From Flaveria trinervia (lineage: Eukaryota > Streptophyta > Magnoliopsida > Asterales > Asteraceae), in contig CM046443.1 of the NCBI GenBank assembly GCA_025506515.1, forward strand, positions 44,595,761 through 44,659,760: a stretch of DNA of 64,000 bases, written 5' to 3'. This document shows, one piece after another, positions 1-12,863 of this stretch. The notes beneath the pieces were generated by a model. The model did no database searches. It worked only from the letters and a program-made list of their open reading frames with translations, and was not told where the DNA came from. The number at the start of each line of letters is the position of its first letter. Positions within the stretch are counted from its first letter, which is position 1. Made by a program: the position numbers and the translations under genes.

Positions 1-597
1 TCTAAACGCGAGTTTTACACCACAAGGACTTCCAGAAACACTCTACAAACATACACAAACATGAAAACAAGCAGAAAGACCTCACACGCACCCACACGAC
101 CTCATGTGCTCGGATGAACCCGAGCACCCGAAACCCTAGAAAACACAACAGTAAAACCAAGCCAAAAAAGGGTTGACAAGGTTGTCTACCTGCTAGGAAC
201 GAGTATACACGATGATACCCAAGATTGGCAGTGAAAACGCAACAAACGTGACGGTTTTAGGTGCTAGATCGAGAGAGAAAGTGGAGAAGATGTTGGAGGT
301 GAAGAAGATGAGAATGAGGATAAATGGCTGGGAATGGGGTTTTATACCCATTCTAGGTTTGCAAAATGGCAAGTTTAGTCCCTGCACTTAACCCTCGAGT
401 TCCCCACAAATTTGTTTCGGTTGATTACGATCTTAAAATGTTCGTTATATTAAGGTTAAAAGCGTTTTTAATGGCATTTGATAGCTTAAAATGGTTTTAT
501 TAATGACAATGGTTGAAATTAGAAATGATATATTGGTGGTAATGGTGATGAATTTATAAAAGGTTTATGCTTAGCATACGTTCTCGGAGGAAGCACA
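1..597 (-). repeat. LTR-like segment of an unassigned minus-strand element
   Basis: No coding sequence is recognisable. Read on the minus strand, the segment looks like a plant gypsy LTR: an AT-rich stretch, a line equivalent to 'gcagggactaaacttgcc', a TATA box, then a CT-rich leader. It does not match the gypsy C LTR at 13781-16567, so it is probably a separate insertion in C's leader whose left part lies outside the window. The right edge near 597 (ending AAGCACA) is a guess; I found no duplication to confirm it. Confidence 0.35.
336..350 (-). promoter_or_regulatory. Putative TATA box of the LTR-like segment
   Basis: The minus strand reads TGGGTATAAAACCCC, a strong plant TATA box, followed downstream by a CT-rich sequence typical of a plant 5' leader. 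This supports a minus-strand Pol II promoter in an LTR. No transcript evidence is available. Confidence 0.4.
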
Positions 598-1263
598 GGC
601 ACAAGGGAAAATAAGCAGACATGATTCCTTAAAGCAGGAGTTCATGAAGAAAAGGAAGAATAATTAAAATATTTCTATGCTTATTTATGTCGTTCGACGG
701 ACCTCAAGGTGACGGATGTCACAAAATCAATGATGAAACAATTTAAAGTAACAAGATGTTTCGAGGGTAACGTTCGGTTTACAAACCAAAACATACATTG
801 ACTTATCAAAGTAGTATTAGGTCAACAAAACCTTAATGAAGACATGCGACCTATAAGCGGACACTTACCCCAAGGGTTCCCAGGTAAGGTAACGGATCCA
901 TCGGTTGATTTGGATTTATATGAATACCTTGCCTAGATAGAACACCCGAGATACAGGCATCCACTCTTCTAGCATTACATGCTTCAATTTGTAGGACACA
1001 AACTTTGATGAGACTTGAAAACCACGAATAACGATTCAAAGCTCATTTTGAAAACCATTTGATTCAGGCATATAATTCCTTAGAATATGATTTAAGATAC
1101 GTGTGTGCATTGATAAGGTTCAAAGTATAAAAATAAGCACATATGGTATATAATCACATAATGAAGTATAAACATACAAAGCACATAAAATCATATCTAA
1201 GCATATAAAATACATGAGAGGACTCATGTGTAAGGGTAGTTAGTTATAGTCTAGGTCATTCCA
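598..1263 (-). other. Leader region of gypsy C, distal part
   Basis: Non-coding. It ends with 'agtctaggtca' at 1248-1258. The sequence that should follow resumes at 13721 ('taataacctaaatccctat'), and the same string occurs intact in the leader of gypsy B near 53975-54020. This places the segment between the primer site and gag of gypsy C, split by copia A. A 'cccaggtaag' block at about 878-887 also matches the B leader. No gag is readable to the left. Confidence 0.5.
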
Positions 1264-1778
1264 TGTTGGACCAAAAGAACCAATGAGCCTGATCAGAAAA
1301 ACCTCTAAGTCCCACAGACATCACAACAACTGCTGAAGACTTGATCAGCTGTTTGACAAAGTCTGAAGACTTCAACAGCTGAAGACTAAAGTACTGAAGA
1401 CTTCAACAGCTGAAGACCAAAGTCTAAAGATCAACAGCTGAAGACAAAGTACTGAAGACTTCAACAGCTAAGACTAAGTACTGAAGACTTCAACAGCTGA
1501 AGACCAAAGTCTGAAGATCAACAGCTGAAGAACAAAGTACTGAAGTTCAACAGCTGAAGTACAAAGACTGAAGACATCAGCTGATGACAACAGCTGAAGT
1601 TCAAGTACAAGTACTGAAGCCTTCAGAGTTTAATACAACAGCTGAAGAACCATTCTTCAGTTGTTATGATGGTTTCCTTTCAGTAGTTTTTCTTTTTGTT
1701 TCAGTATTTGTAAAACGACTGAAGAGCATGTTCTTCAGTCGTTGTAGTTTCAGTAGTTTCTTTTCAGTAGTTGTAGTA

Positions 1779-1846
1779 ATAGTTAACACAGCATTTGTGT
1801 AAGAAGATGTCAGCTGTTTGACATCTTCAGTAGTTGTGTTAACTAT
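1779..1846 (+). repeat. Nested inverted repeat in U3 of A
   Basis: Outer arms 'atagttaacaca' (1779-1790) and its exact complement (1835-1846) enclose a perfect 10-bp stem, 'gaagatgtca' (1803-1812) with 'tgacatcttc' (1819-1828), around a 6-nt loop. It lies about 65 bp upstream of the TATA box and is conserved in the 3' LTR near 13383-13451. It could be a regulatory cruciform or a protein-binding dyad. Confidence 0.7.
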
Positions 1847-1908
1847 CAGTAGTTTGAATAAATTCTGTTAGATGTCACTATCAAGTGACATCGGCAGACG
1901 TCACATCT

Positions 1909-1918
1909 CTTATATAAG
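1909..1918 (+). promoter_or_regulatory. TATA box of copia A 5' LTR
   Basis: 'cttatataag' is followed about 30 bp on by a plausible transcription start region. In the 3' LTR the matching site near 13511-13519 has lost bases and reads 'cttatatgtg', so the box is weakened there. Confidence 0.6.
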
Positions 1919-2120
1919 AGGTGTTGACCTAATTGTATGTGTGACATTCTGTTACCAGGAAAGCGAATATGAATGAAATATCTTTTGCAGAATTCTCTCT
2001 GTCTATAACCGTTTGTTCTTACCTTGAATATCTTGTGTTCTTGTGAATTGGCTAATACATTGTTTGATTTCCGCTGCTATACTCTCTAATCAATCAAACG
2101 TAGATCACTGATCCTAACAA

Positions 2121-2134
2121 TTGGTATCAGAGCT
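2121..2134 (+). other. Primer binding site of A (initiator Met tRNA)
   Basis: 'ttggtatcagagct' one base after the 5' LTR is the standard complement to the 3' end of plant initiator Met tRNA, used to prime minus-strand cDNA. Confidence 0.88.
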
Positions 2135-2344
2135 GGTAATCATTGATCGATCTAACAATTGATCATTGAAACTGCTATTTGATATCTATGTTTGATTGAA
2201 TTAGCACATTTGCAAGAACTGGTTATAGATTATGAATTTCTGCCGCTTTCGTTTATTCATTTTGAGATCTCTCTTAGTTCAATTCGGTTTGTTGTGTTTT
2301 GTTCTAAATCTGCTATAGCTTAATTGAATTTGGTTGAATCTGAG

Positions 2345-5185
2345 ATGACTACTCCTTCTAATGACCCTCACAATACCAGTTCCTCAACCAAGCCTTCGAC
2401 GTGGTTAGGACTGAGTATAACATATGGAAACAAAGGATGCTTCATCACCTGTCTGTTAACAGTTCAGGTTGTTGGACATCTGTGGTACATGGACCACATA
2501 AGCCTATGGTGAACAATCCAGAAACCAATCAAATGGTTCCGAAGAAGAAGGAACAATACTCAGATGAAGATCGGAAACTGTTTGAGATTGATGCTAAAGC
2601 CCATGGAATTCTGGCCATGGCACTGCTGAAAGAAATCTATTCAGGGCTTATGCATCATGAAACTGCTCATGACCTCTGGAATGCACTGAAGGAACAATTC
2701 GGTGGCACAGATGAGGTCTTAGCAAACAACAGAGAAATCCTCGCCCAACAATATGAGACATTCTCTCATAGAAAGGGTGAGACACTGACTCAACAGTTTG
2801 AGCGTTTTTCCTATTTGATCTCTGAGCTGAAAATGGTGAAACAGGAATACACCAACAGCCAGATGAATAACAGATTCCTCAGATCACTGCCTGAGAGATG
2901 GGACACATACACTATTGTCCTACGCTCCAGTGCAAATCTGGATAGCCTATCTCTCACCCAACTTCATGGGAAACTGCTTACATTCGAAAGAGAGATAGAG
3001 CAGAAAAGGAAACTGTCATCATCAGGAAAGCTCACTGATGACTTTGTACCAGGGAACACTGCTATGGTTGGTCATGAGTCAGAATATGCTACATTTGAAA
3101 GCAATTATGATGAGCATATTGATTTCTCTTCAAACAGTTCTGATCATGCATTTGTTGGTATTGATAGTCATTCTGGCAGTAATAGTGACAATCTATGCTT
3201 CATCATGGATGATCTGAAGGGAATGCTAATGATGATTTAGAAGAGATGGATATTTTAAGCCAAATGGCCTTAGTTAATATCAGATCTCATAAGTTCTACA
3301 AGAGAACTGGCAGGAAATTTCCTGGACTCTCTAGCAAAACCAAAGTTGGTTTTGACAAGAGTAAGTTGAGGTGCACAATTGCCAAAGGCTTGAACACTTT
3401 GCAAGAGAGTGCAGATCAACTGGATCTAACTCTTCTGCACCCTTTTTGACTTTTCCTAGCACTAGTCCACAAAATAGAGAGCAACATCCTGCTGGTTCTG
3501 GTCATCATTCACACCCTGTATCTCCTGCATACTTTGTCCCCAGGGTCCAATGTCATATCCTTTTCCTGCTATTACATGCCTCAGCCAAATCCGGTTCAAG
3601 CTCCTATTGCACAACAACCACAAGCATTACCTGAACCTCAACCTTCCCAATCTATCAACAAACTCAACCTCAACAACATAGCTTTTTCACCCCAGGAGTT
3701 ATTGACTGGAGCAGTTACCAGATGATATGTCTGGTCATGAACAACTGTTCTAGTGCTGGTCAACATGGTGGTGACAGTCCTTTTGGAAATCTAGCTCTTA
3801 TGGCTTTGGAGTCTGCTGATACTTCATCCTCTAATGCCTCTACACCACAGGTATCACAGGTGTCCTCTGAGGCAAAAGCCAAACTATGTTCTGAAACATG
3901 CATAACCGCATTTGCATCTATTAAGAAGCAAATGTAGCTTTAATTAACAAGAACATTGAGCTAGAACAAACAATTTCCAAAAGAAAAGCTGAATTTGAGT
4001 CTATGCTTAATGATAAGAATGATGAGATTTACAAACTTAAATGCCAAATCACTGATGATAAGGCTAGGGAAGAGATACTTCTAGAGAAGTACAGAGACCT
4101 CAAAGAAACACTTGCAACTACCCAGGTAGAGTGTGATCGATGGTAAATTCTTGCAAGGGTTTTGAAATGCTTCTTAGTAAGCAATCTGCTTCCAATGTGA
4201 AGTTTGGCATTGGTTATAATCACACTGCTCCTCCTACAGATTTTACTCCCAGAGCAGAGGTAGAATCTGATGGTGAAAGCAATAACCAATCCTTTTCATC
4301 ATGTGATCTACTATCTGATACAGAACCATCAGAAGTAGAAGTCAGCATTATTCCTCTCAGAACCTATCAGCTGATGTTGATGGTTCAAATGCTGACACTC
4401 ACATGATCAAAAAGTTGATCACTCCAGGTGATATTTCACAAAGTACTGAAAGTACTAAAAAGAATGACATAACACCTGGAGAACAAGCCCAAACTACTGC
4501 ATGTACTAAAGGAAGAAAACTAAGTAGAAAGGGTGGGAAAACTACTGAAGAAGATATCAAGAAAGCAGGTACTAAAAGGAAAAAAGCTAGTACTGATAGC
4601 AAACTGCTGAAGAACAAGTCTTCAGTAGTTTCATCTTCTTCAGCAGATGATCAACTTAAGATGAAGAAAAGCCATGTGAAATATGTGGCTTATTCAATCA
4701 TCTTACTGATTGCTGATATAAAAAGGACTCCAACTCAACATAATGAAAAATTAAAGAGAAAATGGATAAAATGAAAACTGAGTTTGAAACTAAATTTGTA
4801 CGAGCAACATCAAAACCTGTGACCCCAAAATCAAAAAGAAATCCAAAAAGAAAGGGGTTAAACAGGCAACAGCTGAGGTTGCTCAAAGGAGATGGTGCAC
4901 ACACAGGAACTCATCAACTCAAGACTAATGTGTCTGATAAGCTGAAGGCTTTATTACAAAATCTGACACAACTTGTTATGATGGTTCAAATATCTATTAG
5001 GGAGAGTCAACCAATTAGATGCTCCTGTGTTGAAACCACAGAGAAGAAAATCCATGCCAAAGGATTCTTCTTCTACACCATCTCCATCCCCTCAGGCTGT
5101 TATTCATAGCAAGTCTGTTAGTTTACCATCTGTTGATATGACCAGACCCAAAACCAAAAAGGTTTGGGTCTCAAAAACTAACTAA
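2345..5185 (+). pseudogene. gag: gag of copia A (broken)
   Basis: Capsid/nucleocapsid precursor that packages element RNA in cytoplasmic particles. The likely start is the ATG at 2345 (MTTPSNDPHN). A frameshift near 2400 moves into the frame with EYNIWKQRM and a UBN2-type capsid domain to about 3050 (LWNALKEQF, FLRSLPERWDTY). A first CCHC zinc knuckle lies near 3370-3415, with its first Cys in a different frame. A coiled coil follows (about 3940-4140), then a second CCHC knuckle at 4675-4713 (C-E-I-C...H...C). The frame closes after KVWVSKTN with TAA at 5185. At about 950 codons it is far longer than most copia gags but normal for SIRE-like elements. Its tail carries the same 'cttcagtagttt' motif as the LTR. 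Confidence 0.85.
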
Positions 5186-5201
5186 TTGTTTATGATTGCA
5201 G

Positions 5202-8200
5202 GGTTCTTCAACATGCCAAAGTAGCATGTGGTATGTACACAGTGGGGGATCATGCATATGACAGGGAACAGCTCTCTTCTTCATGACTACTCTCAAGGAA
5301 AGAAGGGTTTGTTTCTTTTGGCAATGATGCTAAGGGTTACATCATTGGAAAAGGCTTTGTCTCCAATGGAGAAATAAAGTTTGATGATGTTAATCATGTG
5401 GAAAATCTCAAGTACAATCTCTTGAGTATCAGTCAAATGTGTGATAAAGGCCATGTTGCTCTTTTCACCAATCAGAACTGCAGGATTCTGTCATCCAAAG
5501 TTCTGAATTTGATTGATAAGGTGTTGGATGATCACACTCTCCTGAGGGCCAACAGGACAGGAAGAGTGTATGCCTTAGATCTTTCCAAGAAAATAAATCA
5601 GAGGCCATCCTTGCCTATTTTCCAAAGCCTCTCCTCAGGAATCTAAACTGTGGCACAGAAGGCTGGGTCATGTTAATTTCAAAAACATGAATCAGCTGAT
5701 CCACAATAGTTTAGTGAGAGGTTTACCAACAAAGGAGTTCCACTATGATGAAACCTGCACTGCTTGTTTAAAAGAAAACAACACAAAGTCTCATTCCCTC
5801 CTATTGAAGTGCCTAAGTCCACTGCCTGCTTGCAATTACTGCATATGGATCTATTTGGTCCTGTGAGAGTGATGAGCATGGCAAAGAAGAAATACTGTCT
5901 GGTAATGGTGGATGATTACTCCAGATTTGTATGGACTTTCTTTCTGCATTCAAAGGATGAGGTTGCTCAGAAGATTATCAACTTTGTGTTGTATGTTGAG
6001 AAGCAGTATTCCCTTTCAGTCAAGTGTATAAGGAGTGACAATGGGACTGAATTCAGAAATCATATACTTGATGAATTTTATCTTTCAAAGGGAATCAAAA
6101 GGCAGTTTAGCATTCCAAGGACTCCAGAACAAATGGAGTAGTGGAAAGAAAGAACAGGACCCTAATTGAAGCTGCAAGGTCTATGTTGGCTGACTCTGGT
6201 TTGCCACTGACCTTTTGGGCTGAAGCTGTTAACACAGCTTGCTATGTGCAGAATAGAGCCTTAGTAAATCAGAGGTTGATGAAGACTCCATATGAAGTTC
6301 TACATCACTTGGCTCCTCTAATTTCATTTTTCAAAGCATTTGGGTGTCCCTGTTTTATTCTCAACACAAAGGATCAACTCCAAAAATTTGATCCTAAGGT
6401 GGATGCAGGGTATTTTGTTGGTTATTCATCTACTTGCAAAGCATACAGAGTCTTCAACTGCAGAACAAAGATAGTTGAAGAGACTTTGCATGTGAATTTT
6501 AATGAATCTCCAATGGACAAGATTCCACAAAACCCTGTGGAGTTGTTTGATTTGGACATACTGCAATATGTTCCTTATCAACCTCCAGCTGTTGCAGATC
6601 ATGTGGATAAATCATCTTCTGCAGCATGTCTTCCACCTGGTGGTATTGATGATGATGATGATAATATCAATACTCACCTATTCAAGTTTAGTGACCAACT
6701 GCCTGAGTCTGCTAAACTTGATGTTCCTGTAGCTTCAGCAGTTCCATCCACAACAAATGCTGATGAGATTTCTGATTCCTCTACATCTTTTGAGTTACCA
6801 TCAAATTCTTGGTTCAAGAGTCTGCATCAACATCTGCTGCTGCTGAAGGTTCTACAAACACTTGCACAGATATCATTATTTATCAAGAGCTGAAGAATCA
6901 CCCAATGTCTCAAATCATTGGTGATATCAATGCTGGAGTTTCAACAAGAAGTCAATTGTCTAACTTCTGCTTCTATGCTCTCTTCATCAGTCAGCTAGAG
7001 CCAAAGAACTATCATGTTGCTTTGAGAGACAATGGATGGGTTGAAGCCATGCAGCTTGAGCTACTTCAGTTCAAGAAACAGCAAGTGTGGGAACTGGTTC
7101 TCTCCCCCAGGTAAGTGTGCAATAGGCACTAATGGGTGTTTAGGAATAAAACTGATGAAAATGGGCTTATTGTTAAGAACAAGGCTAGACTGGTTGTACA
7201 GGGGTTTCACAGAAGAAGGTATTTTATGATGAAACCTTTGCCCCTGTAGCCAGACTAGAGGCAATTAGATTGTTCCTAGCCTATGCTGCATTCCACCATC
7301 TTAAAGTTTTTCAAATGGATGTCAAAAGTGCATTTTTATATGGTAAAATAAAAGAAGAAGTTTATGTGTGTCAACCACCAGGTTTTGAGGATAATAAACA
7401 TCCTGAATGGGTGTATAAACTTGATAAGGCTCTTTATGGGTTGAAACAAGCTCCTAGAGCCTGGTATGAGACACTTTCCACTTTTCTTCTTAAGAATAAT
7501 TTCACTAGAGGCTCCATAGATAAAACTTTGTTTATTAAGAAGGTGGATCAGCATAAGCTACTTGTTCAAATTTATGTTGATGATATTATTTTTGCATCCT
7601 CTGATCCCCAGTTGTGTGATGATTTTACCAAATTAATGAAAAAGAGGTTTGAAATGAGTGCAATGGGAGAATTACAGTTCTTTCTAGGCTTGCAAATCAA
7701 ACAAAAGGCTGATGGAACCTTTATTCATCAGTCAAATATACAAAAGATCTTTTGAATAAGTTTGATTTACAAAATTGTAAGCCCTGTTCTACTCCCATGT
7801 GCAACACCACACAACTGGATGCAAATCAGAAAGGTAAAGCTGTTGATGAAACACTTTACAGATGTATGATTGGGTCCTTGATGTATTAACAGCTTCTAGA
7901 CCAGATATCATGTTTGCTACTTGTGTCTGTGCTAGATTTCAGGCTGCTCCTAAAGAGTCTCATTTGATTGCAGTCAAGAGGATCTTTAGATATTTGCAAG
8001 GTACACAATCTCTAGGTTTATGGTATTCCACTGGACACTCTTGCAAATTGGTTGCTTTTTCAGATAGTGACTATGCAGGGTGCAAGTTAACTAGAAAGTC
8101 AACTTCTGGTGGATGTCAATTCCTAGGCAACTGTTTGATTCTTGGCAGAGTAAGAAAAAACATCTGTTGCTACATCCACTGCTGAAGCAGAGTACATTGC

Positions 8201-8511
8201 AGCTGCAAGTTGTACTTCTCAGGTACTCTGGCTTCAGAACCAACTTTTGGATTATGGCATTACAGAGACTAAGACTCCATTATTAATGGATAGTGCTTCA
8301 GCTCTGTGCATTGTCAAAAATCCAGTCCAGCACTCTAGGACCAAACTATAGAGATCAGACATCATTTTATTAGGGATTGTTTTGAAAAAGGTCTGATTGA
8401 TCCTAAGTTTGTGCCTAGTGCTGATGAGCTTGCAGACATTTTACTAAGCCTTTGGATAGTTCAACTTTCCAAAACCTAGTGTTACGGCTTGGTATGCTGC
8501 AGCTAGAATAA
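5202..8511 (+). pseudogene. pol: pol of copia A: PR-IN-RT-RNase H (broken)
   Basis: The frame opens right after the 'tgcag' ending at 5201 (GSSTCQSSMWYV). The protease motif reads VHSGGS, so the catalytic Asp is His. Then come a GAG-pre-integrase domain (about 5398-5790), integrase with MDLFGP and RSDNGTEF (5820-6060) and, after a one-base loss near 6135, the third acidic residue in VERKNRT. RT spans about 7000-7760: FAPVARLEA, LYGLKQAPRAWYE and an intact YVDD box at 7573-7584. RNase H follows (SDSDYAGC; STAEAEYIAAAS) and ends LGMLQLE-stop at 8511. Further breaks lie near 7110-7230, 7755, 7870 and 8150. The element cannot make active protease or a continuous polyprotein. Confidence 0.88.
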
Positions 8512-9318
8512 GTGATAACTACTGATGATCTCAGTAAATAAGTACTGATGATCATTAGTGACCATATCACATATAGTACTGATTCTATTAAAACGACTGA
8601 TAAAGTTACAACTACTGATGTAGTTATAACTACTGATGTCAGTAAAAATAGATAAGTACTGATGTCCTATGAAACAACTGAAAACAGCAAAAAGGCTGAT
8701 GAGTAGGTGTTGAGGACAATATGAAACAGCTTAAAGGCTATGAATTGACGAAAACTACTGATGAGAAATTTCTCTTCAGTTGTTTCTACAACTGCTTTTC
8801 ATCCTAAACAACTGATGACAAAACCATGTCTTCAGTAGTTTCACAACTACTGATGACTAACACCAGTCATCAACTGTTTACAACAACTGATGACAAAACC
8901 ATGTCTTCAGTAGTTCACAACTACATGACTAACACCAAGTTCAGCTGTTTCACAACTGATAACAAAACTGATGACTAATACCAAGTTATCAGTTGTTTAC
9001 AACACCTGAAGACAAACCAAGGTTTTCAGTAGTTTCACAACTACTGATGACTAAAACAAAGTCTTCAGTTGTTTTCAAACATCTAAAGTCAAATCATGGT
9101 TTTCAGTAGTTTTATAACTGCTGATGCTAAAACCAAGACTTCAGTTGTTTCAACTTCTGAAAGGGTAATACCACGTCATCAGTTTAAAACTACTGATGAA
9201 TAACACCAAACCCTTCAGTCGTTTTCTAACCCTTACCCTATAAATACCCAATACCTAATCCTTCAGAGCTTCATCTTCTCAAACCTAACGTTCAAATCTC
9301 CAAAACTTCTCTCTCATT
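8512..9318 (+). repeat. Repeat-rich pol-ORF3 spacer of A
   Basis: Non-coding. About 8510-9225 is packed with 25-45-bp degenerate units built from 'actactgatga', 'cttcagtagttt' and 'aactgatgacaaaacca', in both orientations. The core matches the motif in the A LTR and in the tail of A gag. The last 100 bp include 'ctataaatacc' near 9239, a possible TATA box ahead of the third ORF. Confidence 0.75.
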
Positions 9319-12300
9319 AATGGCGACCATGCAGCTCAAACCACGACATAACTGTGTTGCCTACCTCACAAATCACCTTTCTGGACAAAGTTTGATAACG
9401 CCATTGATCTAATGGTCCAATCTCCCTACCAAACGGCTTCCTTCTAAATCCCACCATTCATGCCGAATCCTTACACCAGTTTTGGACGAACGTCACCCTT
9501 ATAACTGGGGAGAACAACACTGAGTCTCTCCAGTCGTTTGTCAACAACCATCAAGTGGTCATCACTCCGGAAATCATTCTCCAAACCCTAAACTTGAATG
9601 ATGCCACTTTCCCGGCTGGGTATCCAAAGGGCACAACTGATTTATCCTTTGCCCACCATGGATATCAGGGAAACCTCAGTGCCTCTACCCTCCTGAAGAA
9701 GCATTTCCATGATGCAGAACGTCTTATATTTCACATGGTTAATGTTTGCTTAGCTCCTAAGACATCCTCTTGGGATCAAATGTCTACCCGGTGGCAGCAG
9801 GTATTATTCTCTATCCTTGAGCAACAAAACTTAAACTTTTCTGAAATTATTTTTCTTGAACTTAAGGATATGGCCTCAAAACTCTTTCTAATCGATGGAT
9901 ATTATATTCTCGGTTCACTATGGCCATCATAGAGAATCAGCTGAAAGCTGAGGGACTTGTTGGCCTTGGAGTCCCTGCAATGGTTGTATTGCCTGAAGTA
10001 TACTCCAGCACAACTCTGACCAAACACTGAAACAGGCTGCCAAGCTGCGAAAACCCACGCAGTTGGAACCCACAACCACCACCTCCAGATCCAGAGTCCC
10101 CACCAAACCCAAATCCAAAAAGCCAAAACAAGCTACTCAGGGAGATGAGTCCCCTGAGGATGCCCCTATACCACAAACACAGGAACCACATACTGGTATT
10201 AACCCCCCAGTTGTGTCAAAGACTCAACCTGCCAAAGCCGCACCTCTCAACAGGATCCTGTTGCAACCAATATTGGGGAACCCACACTGCTGGAACCTCT
10301 CTCACTTGATAGGGTTACCATTGAAGCGCACCATTCACCCCGGGTGCAATTTGCTTCGACCCAATCACCACATGCAACCGCCCCCCAAAGTCCTACATAA
10401 TTATTGCACAGTGTTGTGTCAGTGCACTCCTCACCCCCTCCCCAGATACCAAATACAACTGGAAATACCTCTACCATTGAGGGGGAGGACCAAAGTGCAT
10501 CTGATAACCCACAGCATAGGGGTTACAATGTTCCATCTCCTGGTGTAGAAAAGGAGATTGGAACTTCTGGTGAGGCTGCCACTTATCCTGTTTCAGCATA
10601 TGATCAGGATGTAGTTGGTACCATCACTAAGACCGTACCAGAGGCAACTGCTGATGAAGACATAGTCCTGAGGCAAGAAGTCCCCAGTTCCAAGACAAAG
10701 GGGCACATGCAACACTGATCTACACTCAGTGCATGTTCATCCTGATTCTATCAGGAGGTCAGTGATTCAGTAACTACTGATGATGACCTGGGCTTCTTTT
10801 ATGATGTTTTAGCCCAAAACACCATCCTGGAAGAGGAGGTGAGCAGACTCAAAGAGCTGCTTGCCAAAACTTCTGAGGATCAAAGACCATCTGCCCCTAA
10901 AAAACCCCATAGATGGCACCTTCATCTGAAGGTCTCCCAAACACAGTGCCACTCCCAAATACTCAGCCACCTGCCTCTGCTTCTGGCACTATTTCTCAGG
11001 AATAGAACCCCCCTGAGCAAATAGTTGCTATCTTTCTAAATTCCCTACCTCTCATCACACCTATAATCACTGATATAGTGATCAAAACCATTGATGAGAG
11101 GCTTTCCTCATAATACAACCCTTGATAGAGGAAGTTGTTGGCAAAAAAAGCTTTCTGACAATCAAACCCTTGCAACCAATGCAACTAAAAAGGGGGAGAT
11201 TCAGTCAGTGAAAGCAAAAAGAAAGAGGAGTGCAATAGGAAGAGAAAGAGAAAAAAACAGAAGTGACAAAAGTGGAAAAGGAGAAGGAGTTGCTGTGGAG
11301 ACTGAAAAAGAGAAGGAAAAGGAAGCTGACATGGAGAAATCAAAGAAAAGAAAGAATGAAAAGGAGACTGCCTTGGAACTGATGGTGAAAGAGGCTGACG
11401 CCGAACACAGCAGATCAATGGATAACATCATTGATCAGTTGTTTAGGCAAGGCCATGACACTGACAAACTTGACTCTGAGATCAGAAATTAGAGATTGAA
11501 GAAATCCAACTAGATGGACAAGTTGTGATGTGTTAGAAAGAGAAAGGCTGGAGATCATGATCAGGTTTATAGCAAAATATCTTGGAAGATCATTGATTGA
11601 AATCAAGGCTTGGTCCTGGGACAGCATCTTGGCAATAACCACCAAGATCTGTTCGTCTGAAGTATCCACTAAAAGATTAGTTGTTGAAGCTTTGAATGAA
11701 GCTGGTGCTGGGAGCAGGACTGAACTAGCCAAGCAATCTAAAGCCATACTCACCTCCAAAATGCTAGAACAGCCTGTCAACATTCCCACACCAAAACCAC
11801 CAAAAACACAACCCACCAAACCAACTCCCTTACCCTTAAAACCAATAGCCGATGATGTACCCCAGAAGAAGAAGAGAAGGGTATTGAGGCTAGAAGATGA
11901 TGAAGAAGATGATGATGAAGATGAAGATAGGCTGCCACTCTCAGCTATTATACAGTTGCCGAAGGCCACAAGTCACTCTCCAACAATTACTCCTGAAACT
12001 CAAAGACAAATTGTGAAAGTGAAGTTAGAAGAAGAAGAGCTTCACAAACAACATGATGAGGAATTGTTGAGGAGGGTTGACAAAGCATATGCTTCCACAT
12101 CTTCTATCATCAACATGAAGAAACATGCTCTCAGATTATACACTCTCAAGCATACATTTCAATATCAAAGGAGAGAGTGAGGATTTGGCCTGATCCCAGG
12201 GTGTCTCATAGGATTCACAAGAAAAACATTCCACAGAGATACATTGGCCAGGTGAAGAAGATTGTAGATGAAGTGATCTCACTGGTCTTTGTATTATCAC

Positions 12301-12790
12301 CCTGGGAAATCCTAGATCACTTCAAGAAAGCTTATAAAGCTAACCAAACCCACAGAAGATGCTGGAAAATAAAATGGTGAAAAAGGGGTTAGTATATAAG
12401 AGGCTTGAGGAAGTTAGAAAGAATGAGCTCCAGTTGTTCCTAGAGGGTAATCACCCTGATGAATTTGCTTATAGAATAATAACAACTGTGGAGCTAAAGA
12501 ATGGGAAACAGTCAAATACCTATCTGAGTACTATGGGCCAGAATCATTATTGAAGGAGGTGCTGAAGAGCTGACCATGGAGGAACAAATTACCCTCCTTG
12601 AGGCCTATACAAGAGAGTCATACAGACTCATAGTGGGGAAGTAGATCTCATGGATGGGGTAACAGCTCTGTGTCCAATTCCCCAAGACAGAGTTCCCATT
12701 CATACTTTTCCAAACAGATCATTGAGACTTCTTCCCAGGCCTATGCTTACAAGGGTCACTTCTGAGCTGATCTAGAAGACAAAAAGACCA
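9319..12790 (+). pseudogene. Envelope-position third ORF of copia A (broken)
   Basis: Candidate start ATG at 9319 (MATMQLKPRHN), soon stopped. The longest early piece (9555-9932) contains ITPEIILQTLNLNDATFP and LSASTLLKKHF and corresponds to the N-terminal globular domain of SIRE-type ORF3 proteins. A Pro/Thr/Lys-rich linker (about 10060-11000) follows, then Lys/Glu-rich charged coil (11190-11490), a domain with FIAKYLGRSLIEIKAWSWD (11565-11640), an acidic run (about 11900-11930) and a C-terminal part near 12180-12550 (RIWPDPRVSHR, ELQLFLEGN). No signal peptide or transmembrane segment is evident. Its function is unknown in the family; 'envelope-like' refers to position only. Confidence 0.7.
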
Positions 12791-12853
12791 ATCCTTCTAC
12801 CATAATAAGTGGGACATCTTCAATAAGTTTAGAGGTTTTGGCTACATTGGTTC

Positions 12854-12863
12854 AGGGGGAGTT
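12854..12863 (+). other. Polypurine tract of A
   Basis: 'agggggagtt' directly precedes the 3' LTR and primes plus-strand DNA synthesis. It closely resembles the tracts of D, E and F. Confidence 0.8.

Larger units (their letters stand above)
1264..2119 (+). repeat. 5' LTR of copia A
   Basis: It begins TGTTGGACC and ends TCCTAACA. U3 (about 1325-1620) is a dense array built from 'acttcaacagctgaagac' and close variants, with CAGCTG and CTTCAG/CTGAAG half-sites. A 10-bp-stem hairpin and a TATA box follow. A 72-codon ORF at 1584-1802 recurs in the other LTR simply because LTRs are copies. Confidence 0.93.

Noticed and set aside
193..387. Small secreted protein on the minus strand
   Set aside because: The 64-codon ORF begins just downstream of the LTR TATA box in CT-rich leader DNA. 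Hydrophobicity follows from pyrimidine-rich composition and there is no supporting homology.
1584..1802. 72-codon ORF present in both LTRs of A (also 13187-13405) as a conserved small protein
   Set aside because: LTRs are copies of each other, so recurrence is not conservation. The peptide is a translation of the repeat array and a T-rich tract.
8512..9225. CRISPR-like array
   Set aside because: Units are degenerate, in both orientations and without constant spacers. The context is a plant retrotransposon spacer.
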